A stretch of DNA of 64,000 nt from JBGLNJ01 sp034434835 (GTDB lineage Bacteria; Chloroflexota; Anaerolineae; Fen-1058). Position numbers and translations under genes: made by a program. The notes beneath the pieces were generated by a model. That model saw only the letters and a list, made by a program, of their open reading frames with translations. It made no database searches and was not told the DNA's origin. This document shows positions 1 to 8,649 of this stretch, piece after piece. The stretch spans positions 57,827 through 121,826 of the forward strand of contig DAOTXX010000177.1 in the NCBI GenBank assembly GCA_034434835.1. The letters are read 5' to 3'. Within the stretch, counting starts at the first letter, position 1. The number at the start of each line of letters is the position of its first letter.

Positions 1-609
1 ATTGGCAAGCGCATCGCCGAGTTCATTTACGACTATGGCATACGTCACCACTACCAATGGGGAGTCGCGGCCATGGCTCTAACTAATCAGCCGGTACATA
101 TGCTGAGCACTTCTTTCGGCGGACGCTTGCTGGGGCTTTCGACGACAAGACTCATTCGCGCAGCATCCCCTCCCCCACTTTCTCTTGCCTCGGAGTTCGA
201 GGTGCGCCCCCTGACCCGATCAACCGCTCAAGCGGCCTGGCGGCGTTGGCGGCTTGACGAAGTGGAGCATGTAGCAGGTCATCAAGTCATCGAGATCGCC
301 ACCGATTTACTGGGCGCGCTGCCACATGGCAAGTACCTGGCCCTCTTTTACCAAGGCCAGGAGATCGGCTTTGCTCTCGCTCGCCAGCGCAAGGGCGAGT
401 TGAGAGTGGACCTCTATCCTTCCACGCAGTTTTGGTCAGAAGCATCAACGGCGAGCCTGGTGGCCGCCGTCGCGCGCTATCTGGGTTCCACCATCCATTC
501 TCTGACGCTGACCCAGACGCATGCCAACACTTTGTCGGCCCCCGAGTCCTTTGGCTTCGAGCGACGACGGAAGGAGGAACGCCACCTTGTCTTTTTCACG
601 CCCGTTTGA
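1..609 (+). CDS. GNAT-like acyltransferase domain protein, 5' end outside window
   Basis: The frame is open from base 1, so the first ATG at 73 is probably internal and the gene begins upstream. The readable part (about 200 residues) ends in an alpha/beta region with an EIGFALARQ-like strand and a C-terminal half resembling a GNAT acetyltransferase fold, but no clear acetyl-CoA loop is visible, so the assignment rests on general resemblance. It overlaps the next acyltransferase-like gene by 23 bases, which suggests one operon with the ABC transporter that follows. No catalytic residues can be assigned and the substrate is unknown. Confidence 0.5.
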   Translation: MGKRIAEFIYDYGIRHHYQWGVAAMALTNQPVHMLSTSFGGRLLGLSTTRLIRAASPPPLSLASEFEVRPLTRSTAQAAWRRWRLDEVEHVAGHQVIEIATDLLGALPHGKYLALFYQGQEIGFALARQRKGELRVDLYPSTQFWSEASTASLVAAVARYLGSTIHSLTLTQTHANTLSAPESFGFERRRKEERHLVFFTPV

Positions 610-1642
610 CGTGCAGGTTGCGCACCGTGTGGACGAGATCGGCCCGGCCACCTGGGATCACCTGGGCGCAGGGCGACCTTTTGCGAGCTACCGCTGGTAT
701 TGTTTCGGCGAACGAGTGCTGGCGGATATGCTGCCGGTCTATATCATCCTATCTCAAGCCGGCGAGCCGGTCGCTCGAGGCACGTTCTGGCTCCATCGCC
801 GGGAGCCGCTGCCGGTTTCCTCCAAACCTGTGCGCCGTCTGATCGAAGCTCTGATGCGCCGTTGGCCCCTGCTGGTTTGCCGGTCGCCAGTGATCAGCGT
901 CCCCGGGGTGATCCTGCCCGAGACGCCCTTGCGCGATGCCGCGCTCAAGACGATCATCCAGGTGGCGCAGGAGCAAGCACATCTTCACCAGGCTTCTTTT
1001 GTTATCTTTGATTACCTGGAGCAGGCCGAAACCCGGTGGGCAGGTTGGCCAGAAGGTTTCAACACCGTCCAGCTCTCCAAGCCCGGCACTCGCTTGCCGA
1101 TTGCCTGGCCGGACTTTGAAAGCTACTTGGACTGCTTGCCCAAATCCGCGCGAAAAGACTATCGAAGAAAATGCAATCGCGCGGCCAACTTGGGCTTGGT
1201 GGTGACAGCACACGAAAAGATAACGCACAGTGACGAGGCGATGGTGCTCATCCGAAACGTCGAGCAGCGGCATCATACCTCGCCCAACCCGTGGGTCAAG
1301 GCGATCCTGGAACACGCCAGCCTGGTGGATGCGACCTGGTTGACCGCCCAGATCGATCAACGTCTGGTCGGCTGCGGGCTGTTGTTCAGCGAAGCGGGCA
1401 CCGGAGTGGCCACCTTGCTGGGACTGGACTATGAGCTGCAGTATGTTTACTTCCAGATACTCTACTCTGCCATCCGCGCGGCGATTGAAAAGGGGCTCCG
1501 AGTCTTGCGCGGCGGGAGTGGGTCCTACGAAGTCAAACAGCAGCTCGGGTTCCAGTTGGAGGATAATGGCTACGTGGCTTTTGCAGGCAACAACCGCATG
1601 GTACACCGGCTGGGGCGCTGGTTATCGGGCAGTCGGCACTAG
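587..1642 (+). CDS. FemAB/GNAT-type aminoacyl- or acyltransferase
   Basis: I chose the TTG at 587 because AAGGAGG lies at 571-577 at good spacing; the same frame is open further upstream only by overlap with the preceding gene. The product of about 351 residues resembles the BioF2/FemAB-like double GNAT family: a central segment with SARKDYRRK, typical of peptidoglycan-bridge or lipid-modifying transferases, then a second half with VEQRHHTSPNPW and a glycine-rich LRGGSGSYEVKQQLGF stretch characteristic of GNAT-fold tails. Family members transfer amino acids or acyl groups to cell-envelope precursors. The actual substrate cannot be read from sequence. Gene overlap and direction place it in one unit with the MacB-like transporter downstream. 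Confidence 0.65.
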   Translation: MSFSRPFDVQVAHRVDEIGPATWDHLGAGRPFASYRWYCFGERVLADMLPVYIILSQAGEPVARGTFWLHRREPLPVSSKPVRRLIEALMRRWPLLVCRSPVISVPGVILPETPLRDAALKTIIQVAQEQAHLHQASFVIFDYLEQAETRWAGWPEGFNTVQLSKPGTRLPIAWPDFESYLDCLPKSARKDYRRKCNRAANLGLVVTAHEKITHSDEAMVLIRNVEQRHHTSPNPWVKAILEHASLVDATWLTAQIDQRLVGCGLLFSEAGTGVATLLGLDYELQYVYFQILYSAIRAAIEKGLRVLRGGSGSYEVKQQLGFQLEDNGYVAFAGNNRMVHRLGRWLSGSRH

Positions 1643-1650
1643 GGGCACTC

Positions 1651-2415
1651 TTGCAACAGTCACCGCATCTCTCTGCGAATCCGCTGATCAAGGTTCAGGA
1701 TGTGCGCAAGACCTACGCCACAGGCGACCGGTCTTTTGCGGCCCTGTGTGGCGTGAGCCTGACCATCCAGCCCGGCGAGTTCGTCGCCATCATGGGGCCT
1801 TCTGGCTCCGGCAAGTCCACGCTGTTGCATCTGCTGGGCGGGCTAGATCGCCCGGCGTCAGGCCAGGTGATCGTCGCAGGTCAGCCCCTACACGGCATGG
1901 ACGAAACACAGCTCGCGCTTTTCCGGCGCGCGCACGTGGGCTTTGTTTTTCAGTTCTTTAACCTGATCACTAACTTGACTGTGCGCGACAACATCGAATT
2001 GCCCGCGCTGCTGAACGGGCGCGCTCACAGCGTCGAGATCTCGCGTCGCGCCGATGCGCTCATGGAGACGCTGGGCATTGCCTCGCAGGCGGACAAGCTG
2101 CCCGCCCAGCTTTCGGGCGGCCAGCGCCAACGGGTGGCGATCGCCCGCGCGCTGATCAACCAGCCAGAGCTTTTGCTGGCCGATGAGCCGACCGGCAACC
2201 TGGATTCAGCCAGCGGAGCTGAAGTGTTGCGACTTTTCAAAGAACTCTATGTTCAGGGTCAGACCATCGTGCTGGTGACACACGATCCTGCCGCCGCCGC
2301 CCACGCTGAGCGCGTCGTGTTCCTTCAGGATGGGCACATCGTTGGCGAAGATAGCGGCCTGGATGCGGCCACGATCAGTCAGCGCCAGGCTCTGCGGCAA
2401 CGTGCATCGCCTTGA
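1651..2415 (+). CDS. ABC transporter ATP-binding protein, LolD/MacB type
   Basis: This 254-residue ATPase has Walker A GPSGSGKST at about residues 49-57, the signature LSGGQ at 154-158 and Walker B LLLADEP at 174-180 followed by the TGNLD typical of the LolD/MacB/FtsE group. It begins with TTG only 8 bases after the stop of the preceding gene. The FtsX-domain permease follows directly, so the pair forms a type VII-like (mechanotransmission) ABC system, a family that works on lipoproteins, peptides or exported substrates at the membrane rather than classical import. Substrate is unknown; the envelope transferase upstream hints at an envelope function. Confidence 0.9.
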   Translation: MQQSPHLSANPLIKVQDVRKTYATGDRSFAALCGVSLTIQPGEFVAIMGPSGSGKSTLLHLLGGLDRPASGQVIVAGQPLHGMDETQLALFRRAHVGFVFQFFNLITNLTVRDNIELPALLNGRAHSVEISRRADALMETLGIASQADKLPAQLSGGQRQRVAIARALINQPELLLADEPTGNLDSASGAEVLRLFKELYVQGQTIVLVTHDPAAAAHAERVVFLQDGHIVGEDSGLDAATISQRQALRQRASP

Positions 2416-2437
2416 TCTCAGTAAGGCCTCGGCCGGG

Positions 2438-4762
2438 ATGCAAGCCCTCCTCCGCAAAGTCAAAGCCGACCTGTTCAACCGCCGACTGGCGACGCTTCTC
2501 GTGACGCTGACGATCGGCGTGTCGTCGGCGCTGCTCACGTTGACTGTCACGACGTTGAGCAACATGTCGGCCTCCTTCGAGCGCAGCTTTGAGGAGCTGA
2601 AGGGGGCGCACCTGTGGCTGTACCTGGACCGTTCCGTGACCAGTCGTGCCGACGTGAACCGCCTCGAAGAGCTGCCGGGCGTGGTTGCCACCACAGGCCT
2701 GCAATTCAGCCAGATCGCCCGCGCCGAGTTCGGCTCAGATAAGGCGCTGGTGAGCGTGCGGCAGGTCGAGGCGCAGCCGCCAGCCGTCAACGCGCTGCGC
2801 ATCACTGCCGGACGATCCCTTTCGCCAGATGACGAGCGCGGTGTTCTGGTGGACAAGCGGCTGGCCGAGCAATTCCGTCTCCGGCCCGGCAATCCGATCC
2901 GTATCTCTACTGCATCGGGCGACGAATCATTGCAGGTCATTGGCCTGGCGCACAACCCCACGTGGGACATTTATCGTACGGTTCAGCCTCCCTACCTTTA
3001 CGTGTTGGACAAGACATTTGAATCGCTCTTTCCCGATCGGCTGGCATGGGATTGGTCGCTGGGATTGCGCCTGGCCGATCCGAACGCAGTCAAGCAAACG
3101 CTGGCCGCCGCCGAGTCAGCCACGCGGAGCAAAGCGATCCAGGCGCACACGGACTGGCGCGACGTGCGGGAAGCGTATCTGTTCAACACGCAGCTCAATA
3201 CGCTCTTTCTCACAGCTTTCGGGCTGTTCGCGCTGGTCGCCGCTGCGCTCATCATGACCAACAGCATCAGCGGGGCCGTGTTGGCGCAGTTCCGCGACAT
3301 TGGCGTGCTCAAAGCAATTGGCTTTACCGGCGGGCAGGTCGCAATAGTCTATCTGGGCCAAAACCTGGCGATGGGGATAGTCGGCGGAGTAGCCGGCATC
3401 GCCCTCGGCCTGGCGTTGGCTCCATTGCCGCTCGCCTCGCTGGCCCGCTCACTCAACACGACGCTGCGCCCGGCGTTCGATCCCGTCTTGCTCTCTGGCG
3501 TGCTGATCGGCGTGCTCCTGGTGGTGTGGACCGCCACGATCTGGCCGGCGCGGCGCGGCGCGCGCGTCAACACGATCCAGGCGATCACCACCGGTTACGA
3601 GCTGCCCAGCGCCAGGCCCTCTCGATTGGCGCGACTGGCGCGCGCCGCGCGATTGCCGATCCCCATCGTCCTCGGCGCCAAGGATGCCTTTGCCCGGCGC
3701 GGACGGGCGACCCTGACGCTGCTCAGCCTGTGGCTGGGCGTGGTGGCACTGGTGTTCAGTTTCGAGCTGAACTCAGTGATCAATGCTTTTCTGCGCGATC
3801 CTTCGCTGGCCGGTGTGGTGTATGACGTTTACGTGAGCCGCGAGACGATGAGCGACGCCACCGCGCGACGGACGCTCGAGCGCGCGCCGGGGGTGATGGC
3901 GACGATCGCACACGTCATCGCCAAAGCCAAGACACCCGAAGGCCAGGAATTTCGTGTGCGCGCTGAAGAAGGGGAACTGGCGCAGTTCCCGTTCAAACTG
4001 GAAGCGGGACGTTTGATCCATACCGACACCGAAGGCGAGGCGATGATCGGTGTGGGGCTGCAATCCTGGCTGGGGCTGAACGTGGGCGACACGCTGCGTG
4101 TGACAGTGAATGAAAAACGCACACCCGCCGAGTGGCGCATCGTCGGCGTATACCGCGAGCCGGCCGATGGCGGCCAGATGGCGATCGTCAGTCTGCGCTC
4201 GCTGCGCGCGATTGACCGCGCGGCCGAGCCGGACACGTACTTTCTGCGCCTGGCCCCCGGCGCGGACGTGGAGGCGCTGCGCGCTTATCTCAAGAGCCGC
4301 GCCGGGTCTTTGTTGAGCCTGGCTGTCGTCAACACAGAAATCTCCAGTCTCTACCAGTTCCGGCTGACGATGCTCGCGCTTTCGATCGCGCTTTCGGCCA
4401 TCGCGCTGATCAGCGTGTTCAACTCGGCGGTGCTCAACATGCGCGAGCGGATGAGCGAGGTCGGCACGTACAAGACGCTGGGGATGACGCCCGGCCAGGT
4501 CGTGCAGATGGTCCTGGCGTCCGGCGGGACGTTGGGAGTGTTGGCCGGGCTGCTCGGCGTGCCGCTCGGCGTGGTGTTCGTGCAGATCACGCTGACGGCG
4601 GTGGGCAGGTCGTATGGCTTTGGCTCGTTCGACCTGCGGCCCGATTGGGGCGCGCTCGTCATGCCGGCGCTGGTCGCCGTGGGCGTGGGATTGTTGGGAA
4701 GCGCCGTGCCAGCGCGATGGGCCGCGCGGCTGAATGTGGTCGAGGTGCTTCAGTATGAGTGA
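2438..4762 (+). CDS. FtsX/MacB-family ABC transporter permease
   Basis: I chose the ATG at 2438 because it lies just after the ATPase stop; the frame also stays open upstream. The 774-residue product has an N-terminal membrane helix, a MacB-type periplasmic region, a first FtsX block of three helices (about residues 245-370, with QFRDIGVLKAIGFT), a second periplasmic segment and a C-terminal FtsX block (with MRERMSEVGTYKTLGMTPGQV). The duplicated architecture is that of the large single-chain permeases of this family, and a homodimer is not required. It partners the ATPase encoded immediately upstream. Confidence 0.88.
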   Translation: MQALLRKVKADLFNRRLATLLVTLTIGVSSALLTLTVTTLSNMSASFERSFEELKGAHLWLYLDRSVTSRADVNRLEELPGVVATTGLQFSQIARAEFGSDKALVSVRQVEAQPPAVNALRITAGRSLSPDDERGVLVDKRLAEQFRLRPGNPIRISTASGDESLQVIGLAHNPTWDIYRTVQPPYLYVLDKTFESLFPDRLAWDWSLGLRLADPNAVKQTLAAAESATRSKAIQAHTDWRDVREAYLFNTQLNTLFLTAFGLFALVAAALIMTNSISGAVLAQFRDIGVLKAIGFTGGQVAIVYLGQNLAMGIVGGVAGIALGLALAPLPLASLARSLNTTLRPAFDPVLLSGVLIGVLLVVWTATIWPARRGARVNTIQAITTGYELPSARPSRLARLARAARLPIPIVLGAKDAFARRGRATLTLLSLWLGVVALVFSFELNSVINAFLRDPSLAGVVYDVYVSRETMSDATARRTLERAPGVMATIAHVIAKAKTPEGQEFRVRAEEGELAQFPFKLEAGRLIHTDTEGEAMIGVGLQSWLGLNVGDTLRVTVNEKRTPAEWRIVGVYREPADGGQMAIVSLRSLRAIDRAAEPDTYFLRLAPGADVEALRAYLKSRAGSLLSLAVVNTEISSLYQFRLTMLALSIALSAIALISVFNSAVLNMRERMSEVGTYKTLGMTPGQVVQMVLASGGTLGVLAGLLGVPLGVVFVQITLTAVGRSYGFGSFDLRPDWGALVMPALVAVGVGLLGSAVPARWAARLNVVEVLQYE

Positions 4763-4818
4763 CGGATAAACGAGGAGCCAACTTCAAAGTGGCGGTGATC
4801 TTCAGGCACTTTTCCTCT

Positions 4819-5166
4819 TCACAAGCCGAGACAATATCGAACCGCATCTTCGATTCGCTCAATTGTCGTGCCAGAGACGCGGCCCGCGGGCGTGTCTGGA
4901 AATCGCTTGGGGTCAAGCGAGCGAAGCTGGAAGCACAAAAAGACAGTTTCCATTGGTAAGCCGCTTTCCATTGATGACACGCGGACATTCGTCGGGTAAT
5001 CGCGCGAGATGTTTTCGCCCTTAGTGCCGACGACAACCGTGACCACGAGCGGCAAGCGATTGATGGCATCTATAGACAAGACCAAGACAGGGCGACGGCC
5101 TGCTTGCTCTCTGCCTTCAACCGGATTGAGGTTGACAAAGTAGATTTCACCACGCCGGATATTCAT
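4819..5166 (-). CDS. MazF/PemK-type toxin (endoribonuclease family)
   Basis: The 115-residue product begins RRGEIYFVNLNPVEGREQAGRRPVLVLS, shown here in part, with the usual PemK pattern of a basic first strand, G-E and a R-PVLV-S strand. The conserved R-x-RPVL core suggests an mRNA interferase. The start ATG overlaps the stop of the upstream antitoxin by 4 bases, a classical arrangement for co-translated toxin and antitoxin. The length is standard for the family. Cleavage specificity is not deducible. Confidence 0.85.
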   Translation of the reverse strand: MNIRRGEIYFVNLNPVEGREQAGRRPVLVLSIDAINRLPLVVTVVVGTKGENISRDYPTNVRVSSMESGLPMETVFLCFQLRSLDPKRFPDTPAGRVSGTTIERIEDAVRYCLGL

Positions 5167-5399
5167 GACGTGGCTTCCAGTCCGTCTGCTTCGGCAAGGG
5201 CAAACTCGGCCTCAATCTTGCGCAGTTCACTTTGAATCTCGAGGTCAGCCGCCATGTCCACAAGTTGGCTATCCCATACGCTCTGTGTGAGGCTCTTTTC
5301 TCGGATGCGATGAGCCAGCCACTCGATGAGCCAGAGTTGCTCATCTGACGATAGACGGTTGATGTTCTCTTGAATTTGAGTCAATGCCGGCATGTTCAT
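5163..5399 (-). CDS. Antitoxin of the MazF/PemK module
   Basis: I chose the ATG at 5399 (MNMPALTQIQ) because GGAG sits 8 bases upstream; a GTG at 5408 is also in frame. The 78-residue product is predicted helical and acidic toward its end (IEAEFALAEADGLE), like short antitoxins that occlude a MazF partner. No standard DNA-binding motif stands out, so the family is not certain and the antitoxin role rests mainly on the 4-base overlap with the toxin gene and the shared strong promoter. Confidence 0.7.
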   Translation of the reverse strand: MNMPALTQIQENINRLSSDEQLWLIEWLAHRIREKSLTQSVWDSQLVDMAADLEIQSELRKIEAEFALAEADGLEATS

Positions 5400-5586
5400 G
5401 GTTTGCACTCCTATCTATCTCTCCATTGCATATCCCGATGAAAGTATAAATGATGAAGGGGACAGTGTCAAACTGAAACGCGGTCTTTACCCCATTTCGG
5501 AGCTGGAGGGTAGGCAACAAGAAAATTCCTACTGTGACCACAATCCCAATGATTGACACCATGAGGCTGATAGCATTGAGATCCAT
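5341..5586 (-). pseudogene. Short hydrophobic ORF, probably a truncated gene remnant
   Basis: An ATG at 5586 follows a good AGGAG site and opens with a single hydrophobic helix (SLMVSIIGIVVTVGIFLL). The frame then runs across the toxin-antitoxin promoter and into the antitoxin gene out of frame. I read it as the surviving start of an older membrane-protein gene cut by the module, but it could be a chance ORF. Between 5587 and 5817 I see no gene. Confidence 0.25.
5443..5471 (-). promoter_or_regulatory. Promoter of the toxin-antitoxin pair
   Basis: Read on the minus strand there is TTGACA (5471-5466), a 17-base spacer and TATACT (5448-5443), close to the sigma-70 consensus, about 45 bases before the antitoxin start. 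Confidence 0.75.
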
Positions 5587-5817
5587 CTTGTGACTCCTGC
5601 GTGATCTGCTTGTGCAGTGAAATTGTATGTCACGCGGGGGGAAAATGTCAAAATTCTCTTCCCTGCACGGTTTTGCCCAGTTGGATACTGTCAGCGATCA
5701 ATATGGGAGACATTGATTCGCCATTCAAGACATTCGAGTAACTCGGCCCAAGCCCGTGGCCGGTCGGATGCCAGTGCGCATGGCGGACTTGTCAGATGCC
5801 GCCAAGCGCACCGGGTA

Positions 5818-7326
5818 TCAGGCAGACATACGAAACCGCTGCAAACTGTCGCCGAATTGGGTAACTCCTTCCTGATCCGTCAATTCGGGATGCTCCCGGA
5901 TGAATCGCACAAGAGGAAAAAGCACGTATTGAGTTGACAGGTCTTTGGCAAGGGGCGTGTAGGCATCATAGCTCGAGATCTGGGCCGTGTAATGATGAAT
6001 CATGTCCAGGGGCGACTCGGCAGAAGGCTGGATGACGCTTTTCGATCCCATGAACGAGTCGGCTTGCAAGACGACGCCCGATGAATCTTGTTCGAGTTGT
6101 TTGGCCAGGAGAGATCCCTCGTAAACCTGGGTCTGGAAGGGCATGACGACGAAACCTGGTCCCTCGTCGGCCTGTGTGGCGATCCGTTCATAGAGTTGCC
6201 TGACTTGTTGAATGTATGACAGCGAAGCCTGATAGTCTGCCTCCACATCGCCCGGAAATCCCATCATAAAGTTTAGGATAGGCATTACGTGGTTTTCAAA
6301 ACAAGCCTGCAATACCTTGAACGAGGCTTGGACATAGGCTTGGGCTTGGGCGGCAGATTTCACTTTGTTCATCCGCAACAATGTTTCTGCGCTGGCTGAT
6401 TCAACCCCGAGGAAAATGGCTTCCACGCCAGCCGCCCGTAAAGTGGGCACCAAATCGGGCGCCAACGCATCCACCCGGCTTTCCACCATGTAGTTGAAAC
6501 GCCGCCCACCTAATGCCGCACTGATCTCAAGAGTTCTTTGTCGTCCGACTCCAAAGATGGGATCACAGATAAAAACCCGGTCGTTCGGTACAACCATTTC
6601 CAGGTGATCCAATTGCCGATCCACCCAGGCAACAGGATAAGTTGCATAAGGGCGCATCGTGCTTTCCAGACAATAGCTACAAGCGAATGGGCAACCTCGG
6701 GATGTTATCATATCAATTTTCAGATAGTGGGTAGGGTGACGTAGGAGTCGAAAGTCAAGAATGGGTAGACTGTCCAATGCCATTGGCCGGACAGGCGTCG
6801 TGTGTATCTCTTGTCCATCCCGCCAGGCCAGGTTGGGCGTCGAGTCAGAGAGGAAGGAGCGCCCTTCAGCCAAGCCATGGCTGATGGCCAGGGCGGCTGC
6901 TTCGCCGTCGCCGCGCACAATAGCCGTGATACACGGGTATCCCGACAACAAAGCGCGATAATTGTTGGTGGGAAAGTAGCCGCCCAAGATAATCGGGGTA
7001 TCGGGCAGCCGGGCGCGTATCTCCTGAGCCAGTATGATGCCACTCTCTGTGTTGGAAATCTGCGAGATACCGATCCAGGCAATCTCGCCCGCCTGGCTGC
7101 TCAGATAATGGGCCACGCGCCGCATCACCACCTGTACAATATCAGGGGTCGGCCCAAAGCCAAAATCCATTTGCACGTCAATCAACTCGACTGGCACATC
7201 GCGCGCAGCCAGGTAGGACCCTACAGACAAAACACCTGTAGGCGGCGCTGGAGATGGGATGTATGGAAAAGCGCCAAGCTCTCTGGCATAATCAATAGGT
7301 GCCGCAACCAAAATGACCTTTTTCAT
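5818..7326 (-). CDS. B12-binding domain radical SAM protein
   Basis: The 502-residue product has an N-terminal cobalamin-binding-like Rossmann domain (GVLSVGSYLAARDVPVELID, cited in part) over about residues 1-150, then a radical SAM domain with C212-x3-C216-x2-C219 in RGCPFACSYC. That motif binds the [4Fe-4S] cluster that cleaves SAM. The GxIxGGxxPT strand near residue 115 and the overall length match the BchE/HpnJ-like superfamily, members of which methylate or rearrange lipids, tetrapyrroles and other natural products. No substrate can be assigned. It stands alone, separated by 215 bases from the minus-strand operon upstream of it. Confidence 0.85.
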   Translation of the reverse strand: MKKVILVAAPIDYARELGAFPYIPSPAPPTGVLSVGSYLAARDVPVELIDVQMDFGFGPTPDIVQVVMRRVAHYLSSQAGEIAWIGISQISNTESGIILAQEIRARLPDTPIILGGYFPTNNYRALLSGYPCITAIVRGDGEAAALAISHGLAEGRSFLSDSTPNLAWRDGQEIHTTPVRPMALDSLPILDFRLLRHPTHYLKIDMITSRGCPFACSYCLESTMRPYATYPVAWVDRQLDHLEMVVPNDRVFICDPIFGVGRQRTLEISAALGGRRFNYMVESRVDALAPDLVPTLRAAGVEAIFLGVESASAETLLRMNKVKSAAQAQAYVQASFKVLQACFENHVMPILNFMMGFPGDVEADYQASLSYIQQVRQLYERIATQADEGPGFVVMPFQTQVYEGSLLAKQLEQDSSGVVLQADSFMGSKSVIQPSAESPLDMIHHYTAQISSYDAYTPLAKDLSTQYVLFPLVRFIREHPELTDQEGVTQFGDSLQRFRMSA

Positions 7327-7431
7327 CAGGGGACTCCTTTAAATTCTCTAACGGCTCTAGCACTCGGCCAAAGTCTGGGTAATCGTTACCTCTTCTTTGT
7401 GGGACGTTGTTCCAGTCTTGGGGCAAATCTC

Positions 7432-7490
7432 GTAGTAGCGATTCTAGTCGCGCCGGCTGTGGCGGTTGCCACGACTAAAGTCGTGACTAC
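7432..7490. repeat. Imperfect inverted repeat between genes
   Basis: Two arms read GTAGTAGCGATTCTAGTCGC and, inverted, GTAGTCACGACTTTAGTCG; the mismatches suggest an ageing copy of a small dispersed palindrome. The rest of 7327-7541 contains nothing recognisable. Confidence 0.5.
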
Positions 7491-7541
7491 AAATACGTTA
7501 TCCGGTGCTTGCCAGGTCCAGTGTTGTCATTCTTCAGTTGG

Positions 7542-8612
7542 TCATACTCCATAAACCTCCCTCGCACACTCCTCGAATCGTGCAAACGTCTGCCGATAGT
7601 ATTCCAGGTCCGTCCACGCCAGCCAGGTTTCGATGCGGCGGCGCAAGCCGCGCGGCAAGCCCGTCCACACCCGCGCCAGGACCGGGAAGCGTTCGACCGG
7701 GCGCACATAGTCCAGCGCGTACACGGGCCAACGCACCAACGTGTTGATGACTGACACCGCAGGCACCACATCCAGAAACGTACGGCGCACAACATCATCC
7801 CGACCTCGCTCAGCCTCAAGCGCATCCAGGTAGCTATTCAACGCCTGCGATTCCTCCAGCGGCAATCGTCCGCCCACTTCGCCGGACATTTCCAGAAAAT
7901 ACACCACGTCCCACACGGCCGGGCCGCGCGCCGCCGATTGCCAGTCCAGCAAGACTCGACGATCATCCAGGAGCAACCAGTTCGACTGCCAGGTGTCGCA
8001 GTGGATCAGCGTAGGGGGCAGGTCAGCCAACGTAGCAAGCAGACGTACGCGGTCGGCCAGCAAGGCCTCCATCACGTCCATGGTACGCGGCGTGACGATG
8101 CCAGGCCAGCCGCCGATCTGGCGCAATATCGGCAAGCATCGCGCGGCTTGGTCAAACCGCACATTCAGCTCGTCCTGCAAGCGGGCCAACCAGGGAGTGT
8201 TCTCCAATTCCGACGAACACCAAAACCAGGCGTGCATTCGCGCCAGGTCGTTCAACACCGCTCGCTCGTCCTGTTCATCCCACGCCGTGATGGGTTTGCC
8301 AGGCGGCAGCGCTTCGAGGATACACAGCCCCTCGGTGTCGGCTTCTTCCGTATAATACGCGCGCGGCAGGTCGAGCGGCAGATGGGCGCTCAGCTCGCGG
8401 TAGACGCGCGCCTCGCACCCATTGGTGAACTTGACCAGCACGGCCAATCGCTCGCCCGATTCGAGCCATACATCCAACCGCTTCAGGCGAGAGGGGCTGC
8501 CTTTATAGCGTGAGCGAGAGGCGGCGACTTGGCGGACAGGTCGTCCGAGCAGGTTGGCCCAGGCCTGGGTCTGGCCGGAGAGCAATTGGCGCGCAAAAGA
8601 GGAGAGTTGCAC
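7542..8612 (-). CDS. Aminoglycoside-phosphotransferase-fold kinase (APH/choline kinase family)
   Basis: The 356-residue product shows the APH fold catalytic loop HCDTWQSN (residues 204-211) and the metal-binding LLDWQ (221-225), with the lysine strand around VLVKF at 59-62. Such kinases phosphorylate small molecules including antibiotics, choline, fructosamine or homoserine. It is the last gene of the minus-strand unit that encodes an ABC-2 exporter and a cis-prenyltransferase-like protein, so it might act on the exported compound, or be a self-protection enzyme. That is inference; nothing in the sequence sets the substrate. Confidence 0.75.
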   Translation of the reverse strand: MQLSSFARQLLSGQTQAWANLLGRPVRQVAASRSRYKGSPSRLKRLDVWLESGERLAVLVKFTNGCEARVYRELSAHLPLDLPRAYYTEEADTEGLCILEALPPGKPITAWDEQDERAVLNDLARMHAWFWCSSELENTPWLARLQDELNVRFDQAARCLPILRQIGGWPGIVTPRTMDVMEALLADRVRLLATLADLPPTLIHCDTWQSNWLLLDDRRVLLDWQSAARGPAVWDVVYFLEMSGEVGGRLPLEESQALNSYLDALEAERGRDDVVRRTFLDVVPAVSVINTLVRWPVYALDYVRPVERFPVLARVWTGLPRGLRRRIETWLAWTDLEYYRQTFARFEECAREVYGV

Positions 8613-8616
8613 TTGC

Positions 8617-8649
8617 AGACCTCGAGAGTCTCCAAGACCTTTGAGGTCT
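8617..8649. repeat. Small hairpin of the GACCTC/GAGGTC family
   Basis: AGACCTC (8617-8623) and GAGGTCT (8643-8649) form an inverted repeat at the stop codon of the ABC ATPase gene. Related but longer palindromes occur at 27762-27793 and 39976-40006. Confidence 0.4.

Noticed and set aside
432..842. Overlapping ORF in the first acyltransferase region
   Set aside because: Out-of-frame shadow with no ribosome site and no family.
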